Shown: one piece after another, positions 1 through 6,466 of the stretch
Position numbering within the stretch: the stretch's first letter is position 1
Layout: the number at the start of each line of letters is the position of its first letter
Translations under genes and position numbers: made by a program
Origin: F23-D06 sp045600905
Lineage (GTDB): Bacteria > Bacteroidota > Bacteroidia > Bacteroidales > WCHB1-69
Length of the DNA: 10,931 nucleotides
Direction: 5' to 3'
Assembly: GCA_045600905.1 (NCBI GenBank)
Contig: JAZRYT010000157.1
Span: 1 to 10,931, forward strand
The notes under the pieces: model-generated
What the model was told of the DNA's origin: nothing
The model's database searches: none
What the model saw: only the letters and a program-made list of their open reading frames with translations

Positions 1-420
1 AACAATTATTGGCAAAACCATTTGGGCAATCCCGAATTGAACACTTGGATGGGCTTGGCTTTTGAAAAGGTATGCTTGTCTCACATTTTTCCCATCAAAA
101 AAGCATTGAAGATAGACGGGATTGCCACCCAACATTATTCCTGGCGCAGCAAACAGAAAGAGAAACGCGCACAGATAGATTTAATCATTGAGCGTGCCGA
201 TAAAATTGTAAATCTTTGTGAAATAAAGTTTTCCAATGAGAAGTATGTATTGAAGAAAGAAGAAGCGGAAAAGTTGCAGCATAGAATTGCCACTTTTCGT
301 GCGGAAACGGAACTGTCTTGCCCCATTTGGTTGACTATGATTACCACTAACGGCTTGGCACCGTCTGTTTACAACGCCGATGTGGTAAAGGAGCTGACCT
401 TGGACGATTTGTTTGAATAA
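1..420 (+). CDS. C-terminal part of DUF234-type ATP-binding protein (5' end outside window)
   Basis: The frame is open from base 1, before the first possible start (TTG at 22), so this is the 3' end of a longer gene. The visible part is 139 residues ending in ...LTLDDLFE. The stretch with GLAFEKVCLSH followed by QIDLII and CEIKF matches the C-terminal domain of the large Bacteroidota/archaeal family of DEXX/AAA-type ATP-binding proteins (DUF234 region). The D of QIDLII and the E-x-K of CEIKF fit a PD-(D/E)xK nuclease-like core. Family members usually run to about 450-500 residues, with the Walker motifs in the missing N-terminal part. The cellular role of this family is not established. The next gene, 98 bases downstream, is another P-loop ATPase. 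Confidence is high for the family and none for a specific function. Confidence 0.85.
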   Translation, partial: NNYWQNHLGNPELNTWMGLAFEKVCLSHIFPIKKALKIDGIATQHYSWRSKQKEKRAQIDLIIERADKIVNLCEIKFSNEKYVLKKEEAEKLQHRIATFRAETELSCPIWLTMITTNGLAPSVYNADVVKELTLDDLFE

Positions 421-460
421 GGGTGTCAAATACCAATGTTCTATTTTTTCTTATTTTTTT

Positions 461-468
461 TATTTTTG
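461..468 (+). promoter_or_regulatory. Candidate -7 element for the AAA ATPase gene
   Basis: TATTTTTG matches the Bacteroides -7 consensus TAnnTTTG and lies 51 bases upstream of the ATG at 519. No good -33 TTTG is seen at the usual spacing. The surrounding sequence is T-rich, so a chance match is possible. Confidence 0.4.
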
Positions 469-499
469 CAGCACTTTTGGTGCAGCACTTTTGGTGCTG
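467..499 (+). repeat. Tandem 14-bp duplication forming leader hairpins
   Basis: The unit TGCAGCACTTTTGG occurs at 467-480 and again at 481-494, followed by TGC. The second copy completes a perfect 6-bp stem, CAGCAC (483-488) with GTGCTG (494-499), around the loop TTTTG. The first copy can form GCAC/GTGC, or the two copies can fold together as one longer hairpin. It lies about where transcription from the -7 element at 461 would begin, 20 bases before the ATPase start codon. Confidence 0.7.
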
Positions 500-518
500 A
501 ATATTTAATAGTTTTGAA

Positions 519-1643
519 ATGAATAAGATATTGAACCCATTTTTGATTTATGGATATGAAAATCCAGACTATTTTTGTGATAGAGTGGCGGAAACCGCCG
601 CACTGATTTCCGCATTGCGAAATGGAAGGAATGTCACCTTGATGAGTCCGCGCCGTATGGGAAAAACGGGATTGATTATGAATAGTTTTTATCAAATTCG
701 AAAAGAGGATGAAAATGCAAGGTGTTTTTATTTGGATGTTTTTTCAACTAAAAACATTTCTGATTTTGTATCGCTGTTAGGCAAGACGGTTATGGGGCAG
801 TTAGACAGCTCTTTACAAAAGATAACCAATACTTTTGTTGATATTTTCCGTAGTAGCAAATTGGTTTTTACATCCGATCCGATATCGGGTGTACCTCAGG
901 TTTCTTTGGATTTTCATCCTCAGGAGGCCGAAAACACCTTGCGCGAAATTTTCAACTATCTGCAACGTTCTGAAAAGGAGTGCTTTATCGCAATAGATGA
1001 ATTTCAGCAGGTAGCAGAGTATCCCGAACAGGGCTTTGAAGCATTGCTTCGCTCGTATGTTCAATTTTGTTCCAATGTACATTTCGTGTTTTCGGGCAGC
1101 AAGCAGCATTTGATGTCCAGGATCTTCGACGAGCCGAGTCGTCCTTTTTATCGAAGTACTGAGAAAATGCAACTTTATCCGTTAGACCAGGCTGCTTACT
1201 GCGCTTTTGCACAAAAGCATTTGAGCAGCAATAACATTCAATTGACTTCAGATAGATTTTCGGAAATATATTCCCAGTTGAGCGGCCATACGTGGTATAT
1301 ACAATATCTTTTGAATAAGATTTACGAACTTGCACCGGAAGTGGTTGACCAACAGGCAATACAGGAAGCGCTGCGCCGCATTCTGTTGTCAGAAACCGAC
1401 ACATATCAGCGTTTGTACGACGGCTTGACGCGCAACCAAGCGCAATTGTTGGTTGCCATAGCAAAAGAGGTTAATGTTGCCAATATCAATGGTAATGTCT
1501 TTATAAAAAAATACAATTTAAAAGGAACCAGCAGCATCAATAAAGCACTGCAACATCTTGTAGATAAAGAATTTGTATTTAAAGATAAAAATGGTTATTC
1601 CGTCTATGACCGATATATGGCCCTGTGGCTCAAAAATATCTGA
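519..1643 (+). CDS. AAA ATPase, archaeal ATPase_2 type (ATP-binding protein)
   Basis: A 374-residue protein. The Walker A is SPRRMGKTGL (about 43-52), the Walker B is CFIAIDEF (about 155-162), and a sensor-like segment FSGSKQHLMSRIF lies at about 191-203. The motif GHTWYIQYLLN (about 256-266) and the C-terminal winged-helix-like part (about 303-370, with TSSINKALQHLVDKEFV) complete the layout typical of the standalone archaeal-type ATPases common in Bacteroidales. The ATG at 519 is chosen because the homologous N-terminus (NPFLIYGYENPDYFCDR) begins right after it. No signal peptide is seen, so the protein should be cytoplasmic. It lacks the DUF234 nuclease-like tail of the preceding gene, so the two are different branches of P-loop ATPases rather than duplicates. 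Substrates and partners are unknown. Family assignment is confident; function is not. Confidence 0.9.
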   Translation: MNKILNPFLIYGYENPDYFCDRVAETAALISALRNGRNVTLMSPRRMGKTGLIMNSFYQIRKEDENARCFYLDVFSTKNISDFVSLLGKTVMGQLDSSLQKITNTFVDIFRSSKLVFTSDPISGVPQVSLDFHPQEAENTLREIFNYLQRSEKECFIAIDEFQQVAEYPEQGFEALLRSYVQFCSNVHFVFSGSKQHLMSRIFDEPSRPFYRSTEKMQLYPLDQAAYCAFAQKHLSSNNIQLTSDRFSEIYSQLSGHTWYIQYLLNKIYELAPEVVDQQAIQEALRRILLSETDTYQRLYDGLTRNQAQLLVAIAKEVNVANINGNVFIKKYNLKGTSSINKALQHLVDKEFVFKDKNGYSVYDRYMALWLKNI

Positions 1644-1662
1644 CACATCTGAAGAAAAATCT

Positions 1663-1704
1663 TATCTTTGTGGCCGGAAATATGGGTTCACCAAGTAGTG
1701 GACC
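1663..1704 (+). promoter_or_regulatory. Possible upstream promoter with adjacent hairpin
   Basis: TATCTTTG at 1663-1670 matches the -7 consensus TAnnTTTG. Fifteen bases downstream, GGTTCAC (1685-1691) can pair with GTGGACC (1698-1704) around a 6-base loop, with one G-T pair. No T-run follows, so it is not a terminator. It may be a second, longer leader for the transglycosylase gene, or chance. Confidence 0.3.
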
Positions 1705-1800
1705 ACCAAACAGTGAACTCATTATATCATACTTAGGTGATGAAAATTTGATTTCGGTGGAACATATTTTATGTGTATGGAAGTGTTCGACATTTTTGGA

Positions 1801-1808
1801 TACTTTTG
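1801..1808 (+). promoter_or_regulatory. Promoter -7 element of the lytic transglycosylase gene
   Basis: TACTTTTG fits TAnnTTTG and lies 19 bases before the ATG at 1827. This gives a very short leader and excludes the in-frame ATG at 1773 as the real start, because that codon would lie upstream of transcription. A -33 element is not obvious. Confidence 0.55.
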
Positions 1809-1826
1809 CAGAAATTGTTTCAAGAG

Positions 1827-2813
1827 ATGAAAAAAACCACAGCTATCGTCATTATCAGCACGTTAAGTGTTTTGCTGATTGGTTCTGTCGCTTTTGCAGT
1901 GACGCAAAAACTGCAAAACGAGCAGAAACCGAACTATTACGCAAATAAGATAACTTCGCCATACGTGCCTGATAAAATGACCTTTGCAGGCGAGGAAGTG
2001 CCTGTTGATGTGTATTGGGTACACGAGGCCCTTGACCGCGAACTCATTGTCAACTGTTACCAACATTCCAAGACATTGCGTATATTCAAATTGTCAGCGC
2101 GCGTTTTTCCCGAAATCGAGCGCATCTTGAAAGAAGAGGGCGTGCCCGAGGATTTCAAATATTTGACTGTGGCCGAGAGCGGTTTGGAGAACGTCACATC
2201 GCCGGCTTCAGCGGGCGGATACTGGCAGTTCATTCCGGCCACCGCTAAAAATTACGGATTGGAAATCTCTAACGATGTGGATGAACGCTGCCATCTGGAA
2301 AAGGCTACGCGTGCGGCGTGCAAATATCTTAAAAATGCTAAAAACCGTTTCGGCAGCTGGACATTGGCCGCCGCTGCATACAATAGGGGAGAGGGCGGAC
2401 TTAATGCCGCCATCACGGACCAGAACTGCAAGGATTATTGGAACTTATGGCTCAATAATGAGACATCCCGCTACGTTTTCCGCATTATGGCGTTCAAACT
2501 GATGTTCGAAAATCCGCAAATGTACGGGGTGGAAATCTGTCCGGCCGAAATGTACCAACCAGTGCGCTGCAAATACGAGCAAGTGTCCAGTTCCATCGCC
2601 AGCCTGCCGGCTTGGGCGCAGGAACACGGAGTTACCTATCGCGAGTTAAGAAATCTTAATCCGTGGATCCGAAACAACAAATTGGCCGTTCCTGCCGGTA
2701 AGACATACGTAATCCAACTTCCGGAAAAGTCTGCCGAAAGCTACAAGTCTCTTTTCAAACATATTGACAATCCCTTTTTGAAAATAGGGGAGGGCGATAC
2801 GATTGAGAAATAA
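1827..2813 (+). CDS. Lytic transglycosylase, SLT/MltD-like, with possible LysM-like tail
   Basis: A 328-residue protein predicted to cleave peptidoglycan glycan strands between MurNAc and GlcNAc, leaving 1,6-anhydroMurNAc. Residues 1-24 form a signal peptide or N-terminal anchor (MKK then a long hydrophobic run ending SVAFA), placing it in the periplasm. The SLT domain covers about 95-235. It has the catalytic Glu at about 117 in AESGL, then SPASAGGYWQFIPATAKNYGL spread over about 125-145, and the AYNRGEGGL motif at about 184-192. A LysM-like module (about 252-298: SSIASLPAWAQEHGVTYREL, then NPWI and VPAGKTYVIQLP) would bind glycan. An ATG at 1773 is in frame but rejected: the added 18 residues are not signal-like, would precede the signal peptide, and overlap the promoter. 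All key residues of the family look present. Which cell-wall process it serves cannot be told from the neighbours. Confidence 0.9.
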   Translation: MKKTTAIVIISTLSVLLIGSVAFAVTQKLQNEQKPNYYANKITSPYVPDKMTFAGEEVPVDVYWVHEALDRELIVNCYQHSKTLRIFKLSARVFPEIERILKEEGVPEDFKYLTVAESGLENVTSPASAGGYWQFIPATAKNYGLEISNDVDERCHLEKATRAACKYLKNAKNRFGSWTLAAAAYNRGEGGLNAAITDQNCKDYWNLWLNNETSRYVFRIMAFKLMFENPQMYGVEICPAEMYQPVRCKYEQVSSSIASLPAWAQEHGVTYRELRNLNPWIRNNKLAVPAGKTYVIQLPEKSAESYKSLFKHIDNPFLKIGEGDTIEK

Positions 2814-2814
2814 A

Positions 2815-2842
2815 GGTTCAAAGTTTAAAGTTCAAGGTATAA
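2815..2842. repeat. Low-complexity GTTCAA/AAAGTT block before serC
   Basis: Immediately after the transglycosylase stop, the pieces GTTCAAAG, TTTAAAG and TTCAAGG repeat one another imperfectly. It resembles the short AT-rich intergenic repeats common in Bacteroidota. No hairpin with a T-run is present, so it is not a convincing terminator. Confidence 0.35.
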
Positions 2843-2873
2843 AGAAGATTACCGCATTATCATATTAATTTTG

Positions 2874-2881
2874 TACATTTG
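2874..2881 (+). promoter_or_regulatory. Promoter -7 element of serC
   Basis: TACATTTG matches TAnnTTTG and lies 55 bases upstream of the serC ATG. It probably drives the whole serC-serA unit. No further -7 match was seen before serA. Confidence 0.55.
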
Positions 2882-2936
2882 CACCTCTTTAAAAAACAAA
2901 CAATTTTATTCACAACATAAACGTAATTATCTAATT

Positions 2937-4055
2937 ATGAAAGAAGTACACAATTTTAACGCAGGACCTTGCGTCCTCCCGAAAGAAGCTGTTGAATCTA
3001 CAATCAACGCTATCCGTAATTTTGACAACACAGGTATCGGTTTGATGGAAATCTCTCACCGTACTCCGGGTTGGGAAAGACTTATGGCTGAAACACGTCA
3101 ATTGTGGCGCGACCTTTTGAACATCCCCGAAGAATACGAAGTATTGTTCCTCGGTGGTGGTGCTAGCACACAATTCTGCATGGTTCCCGCTAACTTGATG
3201 AAGACTAAAGCCGCTTATTTGAAGACCGGTGTTTGGGCTAAGAAAGCCGCTAAAGAAGCTGGTAACTTTGGTAAAGTTGAAATCGTTGCTTCTTCTGAAG
3301 ACAAGACTTTCAACTACATTCCTAAAGGATGGACAGTTCCTGCTGATGCTGACTATTTCCACATCACAACGAACAACACCATTTACGGTACAGAAATCCG
3401 CAAAGATTTCGCTGCTGAAGAAATCAACAACGTTATGCTCGTAGCTGATATGTCTTCTGACATTATGAGCCGTCCCGTTGACGTTACGAAATACGGTTTG
3501 ATTTACGGTGGTGCACAAAAGAACGTTGGTCCTGCTGGTGTTACTTTCGTTATCGTTCGCAAAGACATCCTCGGCCAAATCGGCGACCGTGCTTATATGA
3601 ATCCTATTCCTACGATGTTGGATTACCGCACACACGCTGCTGAAGAAGCTAAGAACATCTCTATGTTCAACACTCCTCCGGTGCTTCCGATTTTCGTTAT
3701 GCACGAAACCCTCACTTGGTTGAAGAACACCATCGGCGGTGTTGAAGAAATGAACAAGATCAATACCAAGAAATCCAACTTGTTGTACGAAGAAATCGAC
3801 CGCAACTCTATGTTCGTTGGTACAGTTGCTGACAAGGCTGACCGTTCCATCATGAACCACTGCTGGGTTATGGCTCCTGGTTACGAAGACAAACAAGACG
3901 CTTTCATGACATTCGCTAAAGAACGCGGTATGATCGGTATCAAGGGTCACCGTTCCGTTGGAGGTTTCCGCGCTTCCCTGTACAACGCTTGTACGGTTGA
4001 AGACGTTGAAGCACTCGTGGCTTGTATGCAAGATTTCGAAAAAGCAAACAAATAG
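2937..4055 (+). CDS. serC: Phosphoserine aminotransferase
   Basis: A 372-residue PLP-dependent class V aminotransferase. It converts 3-phosphohydroxypyruvate plus glutamate to O-phospho-L-serine plus 2-oxoglutarate, and also serves the analogous pyridoxal-pathway step in some bacteria. Landmarks are the N-terminal HNFNAGPCVLP (about 5-15), ISHRTPGW (about 39-46), the glycine-rich LFLGGGAST for phosphate binding (about 70-78), and the PLP Schiff-base lysine at about 195 in GGAQKNVGPAG. The C-terminal GHRSVGGFRASLYNA binds substrate phosphate through its arginines. Length is normal for the family. The ATG at 2937 follows the promoter at 2874 and opens directly on the conserved N-terminus; an in-frame TTG at 2871 is rejected. 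Codon use is strongly biased (GCT, GGT, CGC, GAA), which suggests high expression. It is the first gene of the serine unit with serA, but a small four-helix-bundle gene lies between them. Confidence 0.97.
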   Translation: MKEVHNFNAGPCVLPKEAVESTINAIRNFDNTGIGLMEISHRTPGWERLMAETRQLWRDLLNIPEEYEVLFLGGGASTQFCMVPANLMKTKAAYLKTGVWAKKAAKEAGNFGKVEIVASSEDKTFNYIPKGWTVPADADYFHITTNNTIYGTEIRKDFAAEEINNVMLVADMSSDIMSRPVDVTKYGLIYGGAQKNVGPAGVTFVIVRKDILGQIGDRAYMNPIPTMLDYRTHAAEEAKNISMFNTPPVLPIFVMHETLTWLKNTIGGVEEMNKINTKKSNLLYEEIDRNSMFVGTVADKADRSIMNHCWVMAPGYEDKQDAFMTFAKERGMIGIKGHRSVGGFRASLYNACTVEDVEALVACMQDFEKANK

Positions 4056-4062
4056 TTAAGTA

Positions 4063-4091
4063 GTGAGTAGAAATCTGTGAACAGTGAACAG
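4063..4091. repeat. Left arm of inverted repeat bracketing the four-helix-bundle gene
   Basis: GTGAACAGTGAACAG at 4077-4091 is complementary at 13 of 15 positions to 4492-4506. An outer piece, GTGAGTA at 4063-4069, is complementary at 6 of 7 to 4507-4513. The arm also contains an internal direct repeat (GTGAACA twice). It ends 2 bases before the ATG at 4094, so it occupies the ribosome-entry region of that gene. Confidence 0.6.
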
Positions 4092-4093
4092 AG

Positions 4094-4453
4094 ATGAATC
4101 ACAAAAATCTGAATGCCTGGAAAGAAAGCATTGCTTTGGTCAAAGAGATTTATACCTTGATTGACAATTTTCCAAAAAAAGAGATTTTTGCTCTAAGTTC
4201 ACAAATGCAGAGATCTGCCATATCAATCCCTTCCAATATAGCAGAAGGTGCTGGTAGAAACAGCGATAAGGAATTTGTCCACTTCTGCTATATTGCAATG
4301 GGTTCTTTAGCAGAGTTGGAAACACAACTGATTATTGCTACAGAACTTAATTATATAAACAAGGAACATGAGATTTTTAACGTAATAACAAATGTTCGCA
4401 AGTTGTTATCGGGATTAATAGCATACTTAAAGAATAAAGATAAAGAAAATTAA
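4094..4453 (+). CDS. Four-helix bundle protein (23S rRNA intervening-sequence-protein family)
   Basis: A 119-residue protein. The sequence NLNAWKESIALVKEIYTLI, then FALSSQMQRSAISIPSNIAE, then EFVHFCYIAMGSLAELETQL is the signature of the S23/IVP four-helix-bundle family (TIGR02436/PF05635). Members occur inside 23S rRNA intervening sequences, as standalone genes, and as relatives of the Avd accessory protein of diversity-generating retroelements. They form basic oligomeric bundles; nucleic-acid binding is shown for Avd, while the role of standalone copies is unknown. Here it lies in the serine biosynthesis unit, 38 bases after serC and 73 before serA. It is AT-rich compared with the highly biased codons of its neighbours. 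Complementary repeats flank it on both sides, and no Shine-Dalgarno sequence is visible. No reverse transcriptase or template repeat was seen nearby, and it is not in rRNA here. Family assignment is confident; insertion as a mobile unit is inference. Confidence 0.9.
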   Translation: MNHKNLNAWKESIALVKEIYTLIDNFPKKEIFALSSQMQRSAISIPSNIAEGAGRNSDKEFVHFCYIAMGSLAELETQLIIATELNYINKEHEIFNVITNVRKLLSGLIAYLKNKDKEN

Positions 4454-4491
4454 TTAACAAATTAGCCGAGGGAAGAGCAGCACACCCCTAT

Positions 4492-4513
4492 CAGTTCACT
4501 GCTCACTCCTCAC
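4492..4513. repeat. Right arm of inverted repeat bracketing the four-helix-bundle gene
   Basis: CAGTTCACTGCTCAC (4492-4506) followed by TCCTCAC (4507-4513) is the complement of the arm at 4063-4091, with an unpaired stretch in the left arm. It ends 13 bases before the serA start codon. If the two arms pair in the mRNA, they loop out the whole four-helix-bundle gene. Confidence 0.6.
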
Positions 4514-4526
4514 AGAACACATAAAA

Positions 4527-5444
4527 ATGAAAGTTTTAGTTGCAACAGAAAAACCTTTCGCAAAAGTTGCTGTTGACGGCATTCGCGAAGTAGTTGAAAA
4601 AAACGGCTATGAATTGGCCCTTTTGGAAAAATATACAGACGTTAACGAATTTTATGCAGCAGTTGCTGACGTTGACGCTTTAATCGTTCGTTCCGACAAG
4701 GTTACGAAGGAAGTTATCGACCACGCCAAGAACCTCAAAATCGTGGTTCGCGCTGGCGCCGGTTTCGACAACCTCGACCTCGAAGCTTGTACCGCTAACA
4801 ATATCGTGGCTATGAACACTCCCGGCCAAAACTCTAACGCTGTTGCCGAATTGGTAATGGGTTTGTTGGTTTACGGTGTCCGTAACTTCTACAATGGTAA
4901 ATCCGGTTCCGAATTGATGGGCAAGAAATTAGGTTTGCTCGCATTCGGTAATGTGGGCCGCAACGTGGCTCGCATCGCCAAAGGTTTCGGTATGGATGTT
5001 TACGCATTTGACGCATTCTGCCCCGCAAATGTTATTGAAGAAGCTGGTGTTCACGCAGTAGCAAGCCGCGACGCTTTGTTTGAAACTTGCGACATCGTTT
5101 CTTTGCACATTCCTGCAACTGCAGAAACCAAGCAAAGCATCAACTACGATGTTGTCGGTAAGATGAAAAAAGGCGGTATTCTCATCAACACCGCTCGTAA
5201 GGAAGTCATCGATGAAGCTGGCTTGATCAAATTGATGGGCGAACGCACCGACCTCAAATACATCTCCGACATTATGCCGGATGCAGATGCTGAATTCAAA
5301 GCATTCGAAGGTCGTTACTTCGCTACCCCTAAGAAAATGGGTGCTCAAACGGAAGAAGCAAACGTTAACGCCGGTATCGCCGCCGCTAACCAAATCGCTG
5401 ATTTCTTCAAGACTGGTAACAAGAAATTCCAAGTCAACAAATAG
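4527..5444 (+). CDS. serA: D-3-phosphoglycerate dehydrogenase, short form
   Basis: A 305-residue D-isomer-specific 2-hydroxyacid dehydrogenase that oxidises 3-phosphoglycerate to 3-phosphohydroxypyruvate with NAD+, the first step of serine synthesis; its product feeds SerC. The substrate-binding part has IVRSDKVT and VVRAGAGFDNLD (about 53-84). The nucleotide-binding loop is LLAFGNVGRNVA (about 137-148), with Ala in place of the first glycine of GxGxxG. The catalytic Arg is at about 224 in NTARKEVID. There is no ACT or other C-terminal regulatory domain, so serine feedback through ACT is not expected. Two features are odd: the usual DVFxxEP segment reads SDIMPDADAEF, and the usual TPHxG reads TPKKMG, so the canonical Glu-His pair is not visible. 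I recall a similar C-terminus in other Bacteroidales SerA proteins, so this is probably a lineage form rather than decay. Strong codon bias matches serC. Confidence 0.93.
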   Translation: MKVLVATEKPFAKVAVDGIREVVEKNGYELALLEKYTDVNEFYAAVADVDALIVRSDKVTKEVIDHAKNLKIVVRAGAGFDNLDLEACTANNIVAMNTPGQNSNAVAELVMGLLVYGVRNFYNGKSGSELMGKKLGLLAFGNVGRNVARIAKGFGMDVYAFDAFCPANVIEEAGVHAVASRDALFETCDIVSLHIPATAETKQSINYDVVGKMKKGGILINTARKEVIDEAGLIKLMGERTDLKYISDIMPDADAEFKAFEGRYFATPKKMGAQTEEANVNAGIAAANQIADFFKTGNKKFQVNK

Positions 5445-5470
5445 TAGATTATTTGTTCTTTATAAAATAG

Positions 5471-5500
5471 GAGGGATGGCCGATTCGGTCATCCCTCTTT
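5471..5500 (+). terminator. Rho-independent terminator after serA
   Basis: GAGGGATGGCC (5471-5481) pairs with GGTCATCCCTC (5487-5497) in an 11-bp stem with one G-T pair and a 5-base loop, followed by TTTATTG. It lies 27 bases after the serA stop and ends the serine unit. Confidence 0.85.
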
Positions 5501-5565
5501 ATTGTTTTCAAAAATGAAGACCATCAATATAGCGCTATCACGCAACGTATCTTCTTAAATTTTTT

Positions 5566-5583
5566 GCGCCTGCGACGTAACTT
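5566..5583. repeat. Dispersed repeat, copy 1
   Basis: GCGCCTGCGACGTAACTT, preceded by a T-run, recurs at 8483-8500 with one mismatch. It lies in the 222-base gap between serA and the convergent minus-strand gene. Apart from this, the serA terminator and an AATTATG direct repeat near 5600, I see nothing in the gap. Confidence 0.6.
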
Positions 5584-5666
5584 TCACAAATTTCTCTAAT
5601 TATGACAAATTATGTTAGGAATCAGGATTATTTGAGATAAAGCACCGAAGACGGAAATTTATGACG

Positions 5667-6194
5667 TTAAAAATTAAGAGTAAGTTCTATTCCTGTCGAA
5701 TTGAGAGAAGGGGTTATGGATAACTTATGCTGATTGTATCCGTTTGCAATATGATTTAGTTTACAATGACTATCTATTGTGAGAACTAAGGCGGGTATAA
5801 AAGAAATAAGCGCTGCTCCAAAAAGCCCGCCTGCGAAAGCATATAAGAAAGGACCAGCACTTGTAATTGGATGTTCAGGGTCTAGAACGAATGTCAAATC
5901 AGCGTGCAAACCCATACCAGCAAATGTGGATGCAGCGACAAAACCGGCACCAGCTAGTCCCCATAATGGTATTGCGGCGATATACTCGCGCCGAGCTAAC
6001 GTATAATAAGAGAAAGCATTCTCGTCCAAAAGGAGAGAAAGATCCTGTTTGTTGATATTGTCAGAAGCGCCCTCATAGCGAAGATGCCCACTGTGCCGCA
6101 CCATCGTTAAAGAGTTCTGTTGCGCAGTCACTGAACAGATAAAGCCTAATAACAATAAAAACAAGTAAATTTTCGTAAGGATTGTTTTATTCAT
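5667..6194 (-). CDS. Signal-peptide protein with two predicted membrane helices, function unknown
   Basis: A 175-residue protein starting at the ATG with its first base at 6194. An ATG at 6231-6233 would add 13 polar residues ahead of the signal peptide and is less likely. Residues 1-24 (MNKTILTKIYLFLLLLG... ending SVTAQ) form a typical Bacteroidota signal peptide. A short segment follows with LRYEGASDNINKQDLSLLLD and NAFSYYTLARREYIA, then two hydrophobic stretches at about 73-96 and 113-140. The tail HIANGYNQHKLSITPSLNS ends in alternating residues and a terminal Phe. That layout resembles a recurrent family of uncharacterised Bacteroidota envelope proteins, but I cannot name it. It is convergent with serA and divergent from the lipoprotein gene at 6467, with a tandem repeat upstream of its start. 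Confidence 0.7.
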   Translation of the reverse strand: MNKTILTKIYLFLLLLGFICSVTAQQNSLTMVRHSGHLRYEGASDNINKQDLSLLLDENAFSYYTLARREYIAAIPLWGLAGAGFVAASTFAGMGLHADLTFVLDPEHPITSAGPFLYAFAGGLFGAALISFIPALVLTIDSHCKLNHIANGYNQHKLSITPSLNSTGIELTLNF

Positions 6195-6238
6195 AATAGT
6201 TTTATTCCGGGCTTCTCTTGTTTTTATTTCCATTTAGT

Positions 6239-6290
6239 GGTAAACTTTTTAATGGTTATTTACAGGTAAACTTTTTGATGGTTATTACAC
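6239..6290. repeat. Two-copy 26-bp tandem repeat in the divergent intergenic region
   Basis: Copies at 6239-6264 and 6265-6290 share 21 of their first 22 bases; each begins GGTAAACTTTTT and continues ATGGTTATT after one variable base (A in copy 1, G in copy 2). The repeat lies 45-96 bases upstream of the minus-strand start at 6194 and about 180 bases upstream of the plus-strand lipoprotein start. It could be a pair of operator sites or a replication-slippage duplication. Confidence 0.7.
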
Positions 6291-6466
6291 CCCGCAAGTC
6301 GCCTCTCTGTGGCTATGCCATATGGGTTAGAGACGCATTATTAAGAAAAAAAATCAAAAATTTCTTATCCGAATTCACTTTTTCCCACTTCTACGCAACT
6401 ATATTGCAAACCTTCTGGTACAAGATGCATCGCCAGAGCATTCGAAAATTTAAAACAATTAAAAAA

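Noticed and set aside
985..1464. 159-codon minus-strand frame inside the ATPase gene
   Set aside because: It is antisense to a gene with clear Walker motifs, and its translation shows no domain.
1773..1826. N-terminal extension of the transglycosylase from an upstream ATG
   Set aside because: It would precede the signal peptide and contains the -7 element at 1801.
1625..1948. Plus-strand frame overlapping the ATPase end and the transglycosylase start
   Set aside because: It crosses a promoter and runs out of frame through the transglycosylase signal peptide; no motif is seen.
2931..4031. Long minus-strand open frame (366 codons) covering serC
   Set aside because: It is a mirror of the strongly biased serC codons; the translation has no recognisable motif and would be fully antisense to a well-supported gene.
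4094..4453. Accessory (Avd) gene of a diversity-generating retroelement
   Set aside because: No reverse transcriptase, template repeat or variable target gene is visible in the window; the protein is only a member of the wider four-helix-bundle family.
6218..6466. N-terminal extension of the lipoprotein frame by 83 codons
   Set aside because: It crosses the 26-bp tandem repeat, and the lipoprotein signal peptide starts cleanly at 6467.
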